This document shows positions 40,145 through 49,804 of a stretch of 49,804 nt of DNA, in pieces. The position numbers were made by a program, and so were the translations under genes. Source of the DNA: Proteus myxofaciens ATCC 19692 (GTDB taxonomy: Bacteria > Pseudomonadota > Gammaproteobacteria > Enterobacterales > Enterobacteriaceae); contig NZ_LXEN01000114.1 in assembly GCF_001654855.1 (NCBI RefSeq), forward strand, positions 1 to 49,804, read 5' to 3'. Under the pieces are notes generated by a model. It searched no databases, was not told the origin of the DNA, and saw only the letters and a list, made by a program, of their open reading frames with translations. How positions within the stretch are numbered: position 1 is the stretch's first letter; every line of letters starts with the position of its first letter.

Positions 40145-40897
40145 ATGAGCACTCCAATCACACGACAAATTGTACTAGATACCGAAACAACAGGTATGAA
40201 CAAGCTGGGCGTTCACTATGAAGGCCATAATATCATCGAAATAGGTGCTGTTGAGGTTATCAATCGCCGATTAACAGGACGGAATTTTCATGTCTATGTC
40301 AAACCTGAGCGTTTAGTTGATCCTGAGGCTTTTGGTGTACATGGTATTAGCGATGAATTTCTTGAAGATATGCCTTCATTTGCAGATATTGCTGATGAAT
40401 TTTTAGAGTATATTCGTGGTGCTGAGCTGATTATTCATAATGCTTCGTTTGATATCGGCTTTATGGACTATGAATTTAGAAAGCTTAATCGCGATATTCC
40501 TCCAACTGATACGTTTTGCCAAATTACCGATAGTCTTGCTATGGCAAGAAAATTATTTCCAGGCAAGCGTAATAATTTGGATGCATTGTGTGATAGATAT
40601 CTAATTGATAATTCAAAACGTACGCTACATGGTGCGTTATTGGATGCCGAAATATTGGCAGATGTTTATCTTTCAATGACAGGAGGACAGACTGCGCTTG
40701 CTTTCTCAATGGAAGGCGAATCAAACAATGAGCAAGAGCAAAACGAAGTACAACGTGTAACAAGACCATCATTAGGATTAAAAGTACTAAGGGCGACAGA
40801 GCAAGAAATGGTTGAACATGAAGCCAGGCTCGATTTAGTTGAGAAAAAAGGTGGTCATAGTTTATGGCGGTCAGCCTCAAATGATGAGCCAGTTTGA
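40145..40897 (+). CDS. dnaQ: DNA polymerase III epsilon subunit (proofreading exonuclease)
   Basis: The 250-residue 3'-5' exonuclease belongs to the DEDDh group. Exo I is LDTETTGMN with Asp12 and Glu14. Exo II is IIHNASFDIGFMDYE. Exo III is LHGALLDAEILADVY with its His and Asp. The C-terminal tail (about 190-250) is the polymerase (alpha) binding region, and LALAMEGE-like residues in between fit a beta-clamp motif (QTALAFSM here). It is followed by the tRNA-Asp gene, as dnaQ-aspV in E. coli. Confidence 0.97.
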   Translation: MSTPITRQIVLDTETTGMNKLGVHYEGHNIIEIGAVEVINRRLTGRNFHVYVKPERLVDPEAFGVHGISDEFLEDMPSFADIADEFLEYIRGAELIIHNASFDIGFMDYEFRKLNRDIPPTDTFCQITDSLAMARKLFPGKRNNLDALCDRYLIDNSKRTLHGALLDAEILADVYLSMTGGQTALAFSMEGESNNEQEQNEVQRVTRPSLGLKVLRATEQEMVEHEARLDLVEKKGGHSLWRSASNDEPV

Positions 40898-40968
40898 ATA
40901 TAAAAAAACCATAAAAGCAAATGTGAGATTAAAAATCATTCAAACACATCATTTTGTTAGAAAAACAG

Positions 40969-40997
40969 TTGACGACAAGGTAAGAGATTCGTACTAT
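40969..40997 (+). promoter_or_regulatory. Promoter of the tRNA-Asp gene
   Basis: TTGACG (40969-40974) and TACTAT (40992-40997) are spaced by 17 bases, and the -10 ends 23 bases before the mature tRNA 5' end. The GC-rich stretch typical of stringent discriminators is not strong here. Confidence 0.75.
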
Positions 40998-41020
40998 TCA
41001 ACACATCCGAAAGGATACGC

Positions 41021-41097
41021 GGAGCGGTAGTTCAGTTGGTTAGAATACCTGCCTGTCACGCAGGGGGTCGCGGGTTCGAGTCCCGTCCGTTCCGCCA
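41021..41097 (+). tRNA. aspV: tRNA-Asp (GTC anticodon)
   Basis: The 77 bases fold as a standard cloverleaf: acceptor GGAGCGG pairs with CCGTTCC (one G-T pair); the D loop is TTCAGTTGGTTAGAA. The anticodon stem CCTGC/GCAGG has loop CTGTCAC with GTC at 41055-41057. The T arm is CGGG-TTCGAGT-CCCG, and CCA is encoded. The anticodon first base is a queuosine site, and in bacteria with GluQ the queuosine is glutamylated; gluQ in this window is decayed. Confidence 0.98.
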
Positions 41098-41105
41098 ACA
41101 TTCTA

Positions 41106-41132
41106 AACCCCAGCATTTATGCTGGGGTTTTT
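41106..41132 (+). terminator. tRNA-Asp terminator
   Basis: AACCCCAGCAT and ATGCTGGGGTT pair around a short loop and are followed by TTTTT, 8 bases past the encoded CCA. Confidence 0.92.
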
Positions 41133-41797
41133 GTATTTATAGTTTCTTCACCTTTATTTTATTCTTTTTATAACACTTCTGTTTTGTCTCTCTTTCAAGA
41201 TTATAGCCTTGTTTGCTATTGCTGAAATTCAACCTGCGAGATATCAGGCATTTTTTAGATACTGATAAAAAGAGCGATAAAGTTAAGTGTGAACTTTCAC
41301 TCTTTACTTTCCATTATTAAAAAATAACATTTACGTTACGCTACATTTTCTTTTGTCTTTATATGATGTAAATATAATTTTTATCATCTAATCAGTCGAT
41401 TATCTCTTTTTTATCTTTTATCTCTTTTTAAGATACTATCTTCTCATTAACACGTTCTATCAAAGAACCGGTTATTATTAAAACAAATACGATATTTATT
41501 TGATTTGATGGATAAAAGCATAATGCAATTTTATCTTGATTAGTCATACTAAGCTAAGGTTTAATAACACCCTTCTCAATTGCGCAAATTATTTCCTTTT
41601 TCCCTTTTTTGTTGCGCAACAATGCGGTGGCGTAATGTTATTTACCGCTTTAATCGTAAATATTGCAGTGTAAATCAAAGAACTATTGGTTTAAGCTAAT
41701 TACGATAGTTACCTTTGTGGATTTTTATATTGCGGTTTTTTGCCCGCATTGAGAGAATCAGCTATCTAGATGCTTTTTATCCGACTTGGAGTAGAAC
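41133..41797. other. Long upstream region of tktA
   Basis: The 665 bases between the tRNA terminator and tktA have no credible gene. Visible elements are a GTGAA-CT-TTCAC inverted repeat (41289-41300) and two identical TTGCGCAA palindromes (41580-41587 and 41612-41619). A long AT-rich 5' region follows. The promoter of tktA must lie here, but its hexamers are not clear. Confidence 0.45.
41580..41622. promoter_or_regulatory. Paired TTGCGCAA palindromes, candidate operators
   Basis: The 8 bp palindrome TTGCGCAA occurs at 41580-41587 and again at 41612-41619. The second copy extends to the perfect 14 bp palindrome TTGTTGCGCAACAA (41609-41622). The centres are 32 bases apart, three turns of B-DNA, so two bound dimers would face the same side. 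The cognate regulator is not recognised. Confidence 0.45.
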
Positions 41798-43792
41798 ATG
41801 ACCACTCGTAAAACCCTTGCTAATGCGATCCGTTTTTTAAGTATGGATGCAGTGCAAAAAGCCAAATCAGGTCACCCTGGTGCACCTATGGGCATGGCTG
41901 ATATTGCAGAAGTACTATGGCGTGAATTTTTAAATCATAATCCAACGAACCCAAACTGGGCTGATCGTGACCGTTTTGTTTTATCTAATGGCCATGCATC
42001 TATGCTTATTTATAGCTTATTGCATTTGTCTGGTTACGACGTTTCTTTAGATGATCTGAAAAATTTCCGCCAATTACACTCAAAAACGCCTGGTCACCCA
42101 GAGTATGGTTATACACCAGGTGTTGAAACGACAACAGGTCCTTTAGGTCAAGGTATTGCCAATGCTGTTGGTTTTGCGATTGCTGAGCGCACTTTAGGTG
42201 CTCAATTTAACCGCCCTGGTCACGATATTGTCGATCACTACACTTATGCCTTTATGGGTGATGGCTGTATGATGGAAGGTATCTCGCATGAAGCTTGTTC
42301 TTTAGCGGGGACATTAAAACTAGGTAAACTGATAGCATTTTATGATGACAATGGCATCTCAATTGATGGTCAAGTGCATGGTTGGTTTACTGATAATACT
42401 GCAGAACGTTTTGATGCTTACGGTTGGCATGTCATCACTGGTATCGATGGACACGATGCAGCAAGTATTAAAGCTGCGATTGAAACAGCAAAACAAATTA
42501 CTGATAAACCTTCTCTGTTAATTTGTAAAACCACTATCGGTTTTGGTGCACCACATAAAGCGGGCACAGCAGATGCTCATGGCTCTCCACTTGGTGATGC
42601 AGAAATTGCTGAAACACGCAAAGCGCTGGGTTGGGAATACGGCTCTTTTGAAATTCCACAAGAAATTTACAACGAATGGGATGCAAAAGAAGCGGGTAAA
42701 GCAAAAGAATCAGCATGGGATGAAAAATTCGCTGCATATGCAGCTCAATTCCCTGAATTAGCGGCAGAATTCAAACGCCGTGTTTCTGGTGAATTACCAG
42801 CAAACTGGGAAAAAGATGCTAAAGCCTTTATCAATGAGCTTCAACAAAACCCAGCAAATATCGCAAGCCGTAAAGCCTCTCAAAATACGTTAGAAGCATT
42901 TGGTAAAGTATTACCAGAATTTTTAGGCGGTTCTGCTGACTTAGCACCAAGTAACTTGACTATGTGGTCAGGCTCTAAGCCACTGAATGAAGATAAAGCG
43001 GGTAACTATATTCATTATGGTGTTCGTGAGTTCGGTATGTCTGCCATTATGAATGGTATTGCGCTACATGGTGGTTTTGTTCCTTATGGTGCAACATTCC
43101 TGATGTTTATGGAGTATGCACGTAATGCTGTACGTATGGCAGCGTTAATGAAGATCCGCAGTATCTTTGTCTATACACATGACTCTATTGGTTTAGGTGA
43201 AGATGGTCCAACTCACCAACCTGTTGAGCAAATGGCGAGCCTACGTGTAACACCAAACGTAAGCACATGGCGCCCATGTGACCAAGTTGAATCTGCAATT
43301 GCTTGGAAATACGCAATTGATCGTAAAGATGGCCCGACTGCGCTTATCTTCTCTCGCCAAAACTTAGCACAGCAACCACGTACTGCTGAACAATTAGCTA
43401 ATGTTGAGAAGGGCGGTTACATCCTGAAAGATTGTGAAGGTACGCCAGAGCTTATCTTTATTGCAACAGGTTCTGAAGTTGAATTAGCGGTTAACGCTTA
43501 TGATCAACTGACTGCGGAAGGTCGTAAAGTTCGCGTTGTTTCAATGCCAGCAACAGATGCATTTGATAAACAAGATGCAGATTACCGTGAAGCAGTATTG
43601 CCTGCTGCGGTGAAAGCGCGTGTTGCGATTGAAGCAGGTATTGCAGACTACTGGTTCAAATACACTGGTCTTGAAGGTGCTATCATCGGTATGCGTAGCT
43701 TTGGTGAATCTGCACCTGCTAACGAACTGTTCACTGAGTTCGGATTTACTGTTGAAAATGTGGTCACACAGGCAAAAGCCTTACTTAAATAG
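41798..43792 (+). CDS. tktA: Transketolase
   Basis: The 664-residue thiamine diphosphate enzyme moves two-carbon units between sugar phosphates in the non-oxidative pentose phosphate pathway. The signature [18 protein letters not shown] is at the N-terminus. The ThDP/Mg motif is [20 protein letters not shown], ending in DDNGISIDG. The substrate-binding histidine regions ([19 protein letters not shown]) are intact. It could be TktA or TktB type by sequence; the neighbourhood with epd-pgk-fbaA favours tktA. Ribosome binding site GGAG lies before the ATG. Confidence 0.97.
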   Translation: MTTRKTLANAIRFLSMDAVQKAKSGHPGAPMGMADIAEVLWREFLNHNPTNPNWADRDRFVLSNGHASMLIYSLLHLSGYDVSLDDLKNFRQLHSKTPGHPEYGYTPGVETTTGPLGQGIANAVGFAIAERTLGAQFNRPGHDIVDHYTYAFMGDGCMMEGISHEACSLAGTLKLGKLIAFYDDNGISIDGQVHGWFTDNTAERFDAYGWHVITGIDGHDAASIKAAIETAKQITDKPSLLICKTTIGFGAPHKAGTADAHGSPLGDAEIAETRKALGWEYGSFEIPQEIYNEWDAKEAGKAKESAWDEKFAAYAAQFPELAAEFKRRVSGELPANWEKDAKAFINELQQNPANIASRKASQNTLEAFGKVLPEFLGGSADLAPSNLTMWSGSKPLNEDKAGNYIHYGVREFGMSAIMNGIALHGGFVPYGATFLMFMEYARNAVRMAALMKIRSIFVYTHDSIGLGEDGPTHQPVEQMASLRVTPNVSTWRPCDQVESAIAWKYAIDRKDGPTALIFSRQNLAQQPRTAEQLANVEKGGYILKDCEGTPELIFIATGSEVELAVNAYDQLTAEGRKVRVVSMPATDAFDKQDADYREAVLPAAVKARVAIEAGIADYWFKYTGLEGAIIGMRSFGESAPANELFTEFGFTVENVVTQAKALLK

Positions 43793-43807
43793 TTAATAAA
43801 TGTTAAC

Positions 43808-43852
43808 AAGAGCACATTTTGAGGAATTTTTTCTCTTATGTGCTCTTTTTTT
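43808..43852 (+). terminator. tktA terminator
   Basis: AAGAGCACAT pairs with ATGTGCTCTT around a 20-base loop and continues in a T-run, 16 bases after the tktA stop. Confidence 0.88.
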
Positions 43853-44048
43853 ATCCTACTACCCACGTTTGCTATTGCGATCTTCTCGCATTTCTCGTAC
43901 TCTGGATATCAGAAAGCTGAACCGTTTCAGTCTTTGAAAATTGTCGGTGACTCCACAATTTTGGTATTTATTTAGTTTATCGTTGCTGATTAGTATATTG
44001 CTCTATTATTCTAACTGGTTGCATAAACTCAGTAATCAAGGAAGTCGC

Positions 44049-45068
44049 ATGGCAATTCGAGTTGCTATTAACGGTTTTGGTCGTATAGGACGTAATGTAT
44101 TAAGAGCACTTTATGAATCGGGTAAACGCGCTGAAATTACAGTCGTTGCGATAAATGAAATTGCTGATGCCGAAGGTATCGCACACTTGCTCAAATATGA
44201 TTCTAGTCATGGTCGCTTTGCTTGGGATATTCGGCTTAATGATCCATTGTTGCAAGTAGGGGATGATGCTATTCGCCTCTTTCATCATGAAAACATCGCT
44301 GATTTACCTTGGGGTGAGTTAGGCGTTGATATCGTTCTAGACTGTAGTGGTGTTTACGGTAGTCGCGCTGATGGCGAAGCCCATATTGCACAAGGTGCAA
44401 AAAAAGTCCTCTTTTCTCATCCTGGTACGACAGATTTAGATGCAACCGTTGTTTTTGGTGTTAATCAACATGAACTAAAACAAGAACATCAAATCGTCTC
44501 TAATGCATCTTGTACTACAAACTGTATTATTCCCATCATTAAAATGATGGACGATGCTTTTAACATAGAATCAGGCACTGTTACGACAATCCATGCAGCA
44601 ATGAATGATCAGCCTGTTATTGATGCATACCATAAAGATTTGCGTCGTACTCGTGCAGCAGGGCAATCAATTATTCCTGTCGATACTAAGTTAGCAGCAG
44701 GAATTACACGTATATTCCCAAAATTTGAAGATCATTTTGAGGCAATTTCTGTACGTGTACCTACAATTAATGTGACCGCCATTGACTTAAGTGTCACTGT
44801 GAAAACAGCTGTAAACGTGTTAGATGTCAATCATTTAATTCAAAAATCAGCAACTGGCATATTTCGTGGTATAGTGGATTACACAGAATTGCCATTAGTC
44901 TCAACAGATTTTAATCACGACCCTCATAGTGCGATTGTTGATGGTACACAAACGAGGGTAAGTGGACAGCACCTGATTAAAACATTAGTTTGGTGCGATA
45001 ATGAATGGGGCTTTGCTAATCGAATGCTTGATACAACATTAGCAATGGCTGCAACTGGTTTTAAATAA
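44049..45068 (+). CDS. epd: D-erythrose-4-phosphate dehydrogenase
   Basis: The 339-residue NAD enzyme is a GAPDH paralogue that oxidises erythrose-4-phosphate for pyridoxal phosphate synthesis. The Rossmann motif [19 protein letters not shown] is at the start; the active-site Cys is in SNASCTTNC. Epd-like residues ([22 protein letters not shown], and [14 protein letters not shown]) distinguish it from GapA. The start at 44049 has AAGGAAG upstream; a longer frame to 43941 adds an unrelated hydrophobic peptide. It is first in epd-pgk-fbaA, a classic enteric operon. Confidence 0.95.
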   Translation: MAIRVAINGFGRIGRNVLRALYESGKRAEITVVAINEIADAEGIAHLLKYDSSHGRFAWDIRLNDPLLQVGDDAIRLFHHENIADLPWGELGVDIVLDCSGVYGSRADGEAHIAQGAKKVLFSHPGTTDLDATVVFGVNQHELKQEHQIVSNASCTTNCIIPIIKMMDDAFNIESGTVTTIHAAMNDQPVIDAYHKDLRRTRAAGQSIIPVDTKLAAGITRIFPKFEDHFEAISVRVPTINVTAIDLSVTVKTAVNVLDVNHLIQKSATGIFRGIVDYTELPLVSTDFNHDPHSAIVDGTQTRVSGQHLIKTLVWCDNEWGFANRMLDTTLAMAATGFK

Positions 45069-45104
45069 TCATGCTTTAATAGCGGTACTCAGTAATAACA
45101 CACG

Positions 45105-45155
45105 ATGTGATTATTCAGCGACAATACGCTATGTAATAATACAATGTGATAATAC
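45105..45155 (+). repeat. Three imperfect ATGTGATWATWC repeats between epd and pgk
   Basis: ATGTGATTATTC (45105-45116), ATGTAATAATAC (45131-45142) and ATGTGATAATAC (45144-45155) lie within 51 bases of the epd-pgk gap. The last two are separated by a single base. They could be binding sites for one regulator of a pgk promoter, or chance AT-rich repetition. Confidence 0.4.
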
Positions 45156-45208
45156 TTCGTACTGAACAGAAGATTTCGAAATTTAGAGAATCAATGAGAG
45201 GATTCATC

Positions 45209-46372
45209 ATGTCTGTAATTAAGATGACCGATTTAGACCTAGCCGGTAAACGAGTTCTTATCCGTGCTGACCTGAACGTTCCCGTTAAAGATGGAAAAGT
45301 GACTTCTGATGCACGTATCCGTGCTTCATTACCCACCATTGAAGCAGCCTTAAAACAAGGCGCAAAAGTGATGGTGACTTCACACTTAGGACGTCCTACT
45401 GAAGGTGAGTACAACGAAGAGTTCTCTTTAAAACCAGTTGTTGACTATCTGAAAAACAAGTTAACTGCGCCAGTTAGTTTAGCAAAAGACTATCTAAATG
45501 GTGTTGATGTTAAAGAAGGTGAATTAGTTGTTCTTGAAAACGTTCGTTTTAATAAAGGCGAAAAGAAAGACGACGAAACTCTGTCTAAACAATATGCTGC
45601 ATTATGTGATGTTTTCGTTATGGATGCATTTGGTACGGCTCACCGTGCTCAAGCATCAACTCATGGTGTTGCTAAATTTGCTAAAACAGCGTGTGCAGGT
45701 CCTCTATTATCTGCAGAGCTTGAAGCTCTGGGTAAAGCATTAGATAAACCTGCTCGCCCTATGGTTGCCATCGTTGGTGGTTCTAAAGTATCAACGAAAC
45801 TAACCGTACTTGACTCTTTATCAAAAATCGCTGACCAATTAATCGTTGGTGGTGGTATTGCGAATACCTTTATCGCAGCTGAAGGTCACTCAGTTGGTCG
45901 CTCATTATACGAAGCTGATCTCGTTGATGATGCAAAAAAATTAATGGAAAAATGTGATATTCCAGTACCAACAGACGTTCGCGTTGCCACTGAGTTCTCA
46001 GAATCAGCACCTGCAACATTAAAATCTGCAAATGATATTAAAGATGACGAACAAGTGCTTGATATTGGTGATGTTACCGCTGAGCGCTTAGCTGAAATCT
46101 TAAAAAATGCGAAAACGATTCTGTGGAATGGCCCAGTAGGTGTATTTGAATTCCCTAATTTCCGTAAAGGAACAGAAATCGTTGCGAATGCTATCGCTAA
46201 TAGTGATGCATTCTCTATCGCTGGTGGTGGTGATACGCTAGCAGCTATCGATTTATTCGGTATTGCAGATAAAATTTCTTACATTTCAACGGGTGGTGGT
46301 GCTTTCTTAGAATTCGTCGAAGGCAAAAAACTTCCTGCTGTTGCAATGCTTGAAGAACGTGCTAAACAGTAA
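45209..46372 (+). CDS. pgk: Phosphoglycerate kinase
   Basis: The 387-residue glycolytic kinase transfers phosphate from 1,3-bisphosphoglycerate to ADP. It is co-linear with E. coli Pgk (387): [68 protein letters not shown] and the nucleotide loop [13 protein letters not shown]. The start at 45209 matches the family; a longer frame to 45146 does not. It lies 140 bases after epd and 61 bases before fbaA on the same strand. Confidence 0.98.
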   Translation: MSVIKMTDLDLAGKRVLIRADLNVPVKDGKVTSDARIRASLPTIEAALKQGAKVMVTSHLGRPTEGEYNEEFSLKPVVDYLKNKLTAPVSLAKDYLNGVDVKEGELVVLENVRFNKGEKKDDETLSKQYAALCDVFVMDAFGTAHRAQASTHGVAKFAKTACAGPLLSAELEALGKALDKPARPMVAIVGGSKVSTKLTVLDSLSKIADQLIVGGGIANTFIAAEGHSVGRSLYEADLVDDAKKLMEKCDIPVPTDVRVATEFSESAPATLKSANDIKDDEQVLDIGDVTAERLAEILKNAKTILWNGPVGVFEFPNFRKGTEIVANAIANSDAFSIAGGGDTLAAIDLFGIADKISYISTGGGAFLEFVEGKKLPAVAMLEERAKQ

Positions 46373-46386
46373 TTAAGTCAGCTCAT

Positions 46387-46413
46387 ACAGGTAGAATGAT
46401 TATTTCTACCTGT
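46387..46413 (+). repeat. Hairpin in the pgk-fbaA intergenic region
   Basis: ACAGGTAGAA pairs with TTCTACCTGT (10 bp) around a 7-base loop with no T-run after it. It probably acts as an mRNA stability or processing element that allows higher fbaA levels than pgk, and not as a terminator. Confidence 0.5.
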
Positions 46414-46433
46414 ACAAATTAAGGATCTTATAC

Positions 46434-47513
46434 ATGTCTAAAGTTTTTGATTTCGTAAAACCGGGTGTCATCACTGGTGATGATGTACAAAAAGTATTTG
46501 CAGTTGCAAAAGAAAATAACTTTGCTCTGCCAGCGGTTAACTGTGTAGGTACTGACTCAATCAATGCTGTATTAGAAGCAGCAGCAAAAGTACGTTCTCC
46601 TGTTATTGTTCAGTTCTCTAACGGCGGTGCAGCATTTATCGCAGGTAAAGGCCTAAAAGCGGAAGCTCCACAACAAGCTGCTATTCTAGGTGCTATTTCA
46701 GGTGCGCATCATGTACACCAAATGGCAGAATACTACGGTGTTCCTGTTATTCTGCACACAGACCACTGTGCGAAAAAACTATTACCATGGATAGACGGTT
46801 TATTAGATGCGGGTGAAAAACACTACGCTAAAACAGGTAAACCACTGTTCTCTTCTCACATGATTGACTTATCAGAAGAGTCATTAGAAGAAAATATCGA
46901 AATCAGTGCTAAATATTTAGCGCGTATGGCTAAAATCGATATGACATTAGAAATCGAATTAGGCTGTACTGGTGGTGAAGAAGATGGTGTTGATAACACC
47001 GGTATGGATAGTTCTGCGCTGTATACTCAGCCAGAAGACGTTGCTTATGCCTATGAAAAACTAAATGCAATCAGCCCTCGTTTTACTATCGCTGCTTCAT
47101 TCGGTAACGTTCATGGTGTTTATAAACCAGGTAACGTTCAGTTAACGCCAAAAATTCTACGTAACTCACAAGACTATGTTTCTGAGAAATATAATCTGCC
47201 ACACAACAGCTTAAACTTCGTATTCCACGGTGGTTCTGGTTCTACTGCTGAAGAAATCAAAGAAGCAGTGGGCTATGGTGTTATCAAAATGAATATCGAT
47301 ACTGATACTCAGTGGGCGACTTGGGATGGTATTTTACAGTTCTACAAAAAGAACGAAGGCTATCTGCAAACCCAATTAGGTAACCCAGAAGGCGCAGATA
47401 AACCAAATAAAAAATACTACGATCCACGTAACTGGTTACGTCATGCACAAACGTCAATGGTTGTTCGTTTAGAACAAGCATTTAAAGAACTGAATGCTGT
47501 TGATGTACTGTAA
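46434..47513 (+). CDS. fbaA: Fructose-bisphosphate aldolase, class II
   Basis: The 359-residue zinc-dependent aldolase cleaves fructose-1,6-bisphosphate. Metal and catalytic residues are visible in VILHTDHCAKKLLPWIDG (Asp and His), EIELGCTGGEEDGVDNT (Glu), the His in FGNVHGVY and FHGGSGS. The length equals E. coli FbaA (359). AAGGAT precedes the ATG. It ends the tktA/epd-pgk-fbaA run and is followed by a strong terminator. Confidence 0.98.
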   Translation: MSKVFDFVKPGVITGDDVQKVFAVAKENNFALPAVNCVGTDSINAVLEAAAKVRSPVIVQFSNGGAAFIAGKGLKAEAPQQAAILGAISGAHHVHQMAEYYGVPVILHTDHCAKKLLPWIDGLLDAGEKHYAKTGKPLFSSHMIDLSEESLEENIEISAKYLARMAKIDMTLEIELGCTGGEEDGVDNTGMDSSALYTQPEDVAYAYEKLNAISPRFTIAASFGNVHGVYKPGNVQLTPKILRNSQDYVSEKYNLPHNSLNFVFHGGSGSTAEEIKEAVGYGVIKMNIDTDTQWATWDGILQFYKKNEGYLQTQLGNPEGADKPNKKYYDPRNWLRHAQTSMVVRLEQAFKELNAVDVL

Positions 47514-47540
47514 TTATTAATTCAGTTTTTTAGATAAATG

Positions 47541-47567
47541 AAAACCCGCTAATTAGCGGGTTTTTTG
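47541..47567 (+). terminator. fbaA terminator
   Basis: AAACCCGCTAATTAGCGGGTTT is a perfect 11 bp palindromic stem with an A-run before and a T-run after, 28 bases past the fbaA stop. It faces the TM2 gene and can serve both strands. Confidence 0.92.
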
Positions 47568-47581
47568 TATTTGGCTGACAG

Positions 47582-47794
47582 CTAGTAACGATTATATTTG
47601 TTATTAAACGTTTGGTCTGAAATGCATAGATAATAAATTCCTTCAATAAAGCCAATAATAGCGGGTATACCTGTCCAGCAAAAAATCAGATATAAAAATC
47701 CCATTCCTACTTTACGAAGATAGAATTTATGTATTCCTAATCCCCCAAGAAAAATAGCTAATAATGCTGCCGCTAGCTTATTTTTATCTTCCAT
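47582..47794 (-). CDS. TM2-domain membrane protein
   Basis: The 70-residue protein matches the TM2 domain: KNKLAAALLAIFLGGLGIHKFYLRK (written here in parts: a first membrane helix ending GGLGIHKFYL) followed by a short loop, a second helix GMGFLYLIFCWTGIPAIIGFIEGI and a polar tail. TM2 proteins are small two-helix membrane proteins of unknown function, widespread in bacteria. It is convergent with fbaA and has no operon partner. Confidence 0.8.
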   Translation of the reverse strand: MEDKNKLAAALLAIFLGGLGIHKFYLRKVGMGFLYLIFCWTGIPAIIGFIEGIYYLCISDQTFNNKYNRY

Positions 47795-48017
47795 CTGAAT
47801 TATCCCCTATCTAAAATAAAAGTATAAACAATCAATGAGAAGGATTTTTAACATAAGTATCCTTATTTAAGGATAGTAGTTATAAAACATAATAACAGTA
47901 GATAAAAGAGAATTAAGGGAAATTTACGTTGCTTTAAGATAAATTCCAATAGTTGATAAATAATACAAGTAAATAAAATTTATTGTTCAAGATTGATGCA
48001 TTTTTATTTTATGCAAA

Positions 48018-48044
48018 ATAAAAGCGCTCAAATAGATGAGCGCT
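48018..48044 (-). terminator. dtpB terminator
   Basis: AGCGCTC/GAGCGCT with an 8-base loop, followed on the minus strand by TTTTATTTT, 25 bases after the dtpB stop. Confidence 0.85.
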
Positions 48045-48069
48045 AATAGACATGGCTAATTGACCACAA

Positions 48070-49566
48070 TCAACGGACAACTTTGCTTGAACTCGCTTTA
48101 TTGCCGTCTTCTTTCATCATACGGTTTAGCCAAGGAACAGTTATCCACATAAGAATACCGACAACGAACGTTACCATGCCTATTTTGCCAAAGACATCGG
48201 TATAGATAGGTAACGTTTGTAGAGGGTCTGTAATGCCTTCTGGCGCTGCTGTGAAGGTAGCAACGTATCCACCTAATAGATATGCAGTGGCTTGAGTTAA
48301 GAACCACATACCTAAAATAAATCCCATCATATATTGAGGAACAAAAGCAGCCACCATTGCAAGGCCTAATGCGCTTATCATTAATTCACCCAAACTTTGG
48401 AATAAATAAATTAATACGATAAACCAAGGCGAGGTTAAGCCTTGAGCATCAGCAAACCACATGCCCGAAGCTGCTGCTGTAAGAAATCCTAATGAGCATA
48501 AAATCATACCGGCGGTAAATTTAGCAGGCATTGAGAAGTCTTTGCCTTTTGCGCCTAAGCGACTATACATGATAGCTAAAATAGGGCTTGCAAGAATGAT
48601 CCAGAATGGATTTAACGCTTGGAAACTGACTGGATTAATATTAAAACCTAAAATAGTGTGGTGCACATTATGAATAGCAAAAAAGTTTAATGATGTTGGC
48701 ATTTGAGCATATAAAATATAGAAAATAACAGCTTCTAACATCAGAACAAATGCAACATACATCTTATTACGTGCGACTCTATCTTTTTGTTTAAAGGCTT
48801 CACGAAAATAGATAAAGACAACAATAACTGAGAGACTCACTAAGACTATATTGGCAATTTTCACATTGTGCATTAACCATGCACAAACAAAAACCATAAC
48901 AACACTACCAATAATAACGAGTAAAAGATTTTTAAAACGTAAAGGCAAATGATCAGGCTCTGAGCCAATATTAGCTACCATTTTACGGCAGAATATATAA
49001 ACGAGTAATGCGATGATTAAACCAACACCACAAATATTGTAGGTAAGTCCATAACCATAACGTTCTGCTAATACAGGAGCGACGGATAATGAAATTAACG
49101 AACCAACGTTAATTGACATATAAAAAAGAGTGAATGCACCATCTAGACGGGGATCTTTAGGTTTGTAGCATTTTGCTAATAAACTTGCTGGGTTTGCTTT
49201 AAATAAACCATTACCAACGGCAATAGTACCTAATGCATAAAAAATTAAATTAGGATACATGATTGACATACCAGTCATAAAATAACCAATAGACAACACA
49301 ATTGCACCTAAAACGATGGTTCTTTTGGTTCCTAATAAATGATCACCAACATAACCACCAATAGAAATTAGCCCATATACGAGTGCAGAAAACGCACCAA
49401 ATGTAATAAAAGATTGTTCTTGAGAGAACCCAAGTTTATTAACAAAATAAACAGCGAGAAGACCTTGTACGCCGTAGTAGCCAAAACGCTCCCATAATTC
49501 TACAAAGAAAATCATAAAGAAAGGTTTAGGCTGTTGTAATAAACCGACTTGAGCGGGTTTATCCAT
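48070..49566 (-). CDS. dtpB: Proton-dependent di/tripeptide transporter DtpB
   Basis: The 498-residue POT/PTR-family protein has about 14 membrane segments. The ExxER proton-coupling motif is E23-L-W-E-R27 in [23 protein letters not shown], the PTR signature [14 protein letters not shown] and [14 protein letters not shown] are present. The N-terminus ([18 protein letters not shown]) and C-terminal half follow E. coli DtpB more closely than DtpA. It imports di- and tripeptides across the inner membrane. AGGGG lies about 11 bases before the ATG. It appears monocistronic. Confidence 0.93.
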   Translation of the reverse strand: MDKPAQVGLLQQPKPFFMIFFVELWERFGYYGVQGLLAVYFVNKLGFSQEQSFITFGAFSALVYGLISIGGYVGDHLLGTKRTIVLGAIVLSIGYFMTGMSIMYPNLIFYALGTIAVGNGLFKANPASLLAKCYKPKDPRLDGAFTLFYMSINVGSLISLSVAPVLAERYGYGLTYNICGVGLIIALLVYIFCRKMVANIGSEPDHLPLRFKNLLLVIIGSVVMVFVCAWLMHNVKIANIVLVSLSVIVVFIYFREAFKQKDRVARNKMYVAFVLMLEAVIFYILYAQMPTSLNFFAIHNVHHTILGFNINPVSFQALNPFWIILASPILAIMYSRLGAKGKDFSMPAKFTAGMILCSLGFLTAAASGMWFADAQGLTSPWFIVLIYLFQSLGELMISALGLAMVAAFVPQYMMGFILGMWFLTQATAYLLGGYVATFTAAPEGITDPLQTLPIYTDVFGKIGMVTFVVGILMWITVPWLNRMMKEDGNKASSSKVVR

Positions 49567-49804
49567 ATTTTTAATGCCCCTAATTATTATTTATCTTCAA
49601 CAACGATGTTATTTACTCAAATTCACGAGAAATGTTAAACAACAGTAACATTATCTGTTGCATTTAGAGTGGAGTTTGCAAATTTAAGAAGGTAATCAAT
49701 GAGTAGAGTAGACTATTCTATTGTCAGAATGACTTCTCAAAGGTTGATCACACTGTAAGTAAGATTAATACCATATTAAAAAAATTATTCATTAATTTAT
49801 TTTT
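49567..49804. other. Upstream region of dtpB to the window end
   Basis: The 238 bases hold the AGGGG ribosome binding site of dtpB and AT-rich sequence that should include its promoter. No further gene start or RNA gene is visible before the edge. Confidence 0.4.

Noticed and set aside
41021-41097. tRNA-Asp as an integration site for a genomic island
   Set aside because: No integrase or repeated tRNA 3' end is visible in the 665 bases downstream, and tktA follows directly.
43941-44048. N-terminal extension of Epd with a hydrophobic segment (membrane-anchored form)
   Set aside because: The start at 44049 has a good AAGGAAG site and matches all known Epd N-termini. The upstream codons are non-coding leader.
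47541-47567. Palindrome after fbaA as an attachment or recombination site
   Set aside because: The A-run, GC-rich stem and T-run make it an ordinary bidirectional terminator.

Overview
The window is an AT-rich (by eye under 40% GC) chromosomal segment of a gammaproteobacterium of the order Enterobacterales. The best fit is Morganellaceae, Proteus or a close relative. The reasons are very high protein similarity to enteric housekeeping genes, blocks of E. coli-like gene order interrupted by characteristic losses, and an orphan MrpJ-type regulator, a family typical of Proteus. The species cannot be fixed from the sequence alone. No rRNA, CRISPR array, insertion sequence, integrase or prophage was seen.

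Layout. (1) 1-2793, minus strand: a Fur-boxed high-affinity iron uptake operon in the order P19/FetP-type periplasmic protein, cupredoxin, FTR1 permease, EfeO-type M75 lipoprotein-like protein. A fifth gene starts at position 80 and runs off the left edge. (2) 3097-3384: orphan MrpJ-like XRE regulator. (3) 3938-9578: accessory block with gss, a chromosomal TEM/SHV-like class A beta-lactamase, dsdC and dsdA; the dsdX permease is absent. (4) 9714-16075, minus strand: panBCD, folK-pcnB, a decayed gluQ, dksA and sfsA. (5) 16161-26408: hrpB, mrcB, hemL, erpA, btuF, mtn and dgt; E. coli has ligT and the fhu operon among these genes and they are missing here. (6) 26797-34817: rlmD, relA, mazG, pyrG and eno, without mazEF. 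(7) 35118-36500: a SLC13/DASS-type anion carrier. (8) 36668-41097: the conserved mltD-gloB-yafS-rnhA-dnaQ-tRNA-Asp block. (9) 41798-47513: the glycolytic and pentose phosphate run tktA, epd, pgk, fbaA. (10) 47582-49566: a small TM2 protein and the peptide transporter dtpB.

How the genes work together. Most are core: pantothenate/CoA synthesis, stringent response (relA, dksA), nucleotide pools (pyrG, mazG, dgt), cell wall (mrcB, mltD), replication fidelity (dnaQ, rnhA) and central carbon metabolism. tktA, epd, pgk and fbaA connect sugar phosphates with pyridoxal phosphate supply, which hemL and dsdA use as cofactor.

Points of most interest. A gluQ remnant sits exactly where enterics carry the intact gene, while the tRNA-Asp its product would modify is encoded in the same window. 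pcnB is read from a conserved ATT (AUU) start codon, adding 44 residues to the GTG-initiated frame. A TEM-like beta-lactamase lies directly downstream of the D-serine regulator and natively carries Thr at Ambler 182 and Lys at Ambler 240. A pair of identical TTGCGCAA palindromes lies three helical turns apart upstream of tktA. I did not find a convincing wholly new multi-gene system. The least ordinary pieces are the split iron operon and the bla-dsdC-dsdA arrangement.
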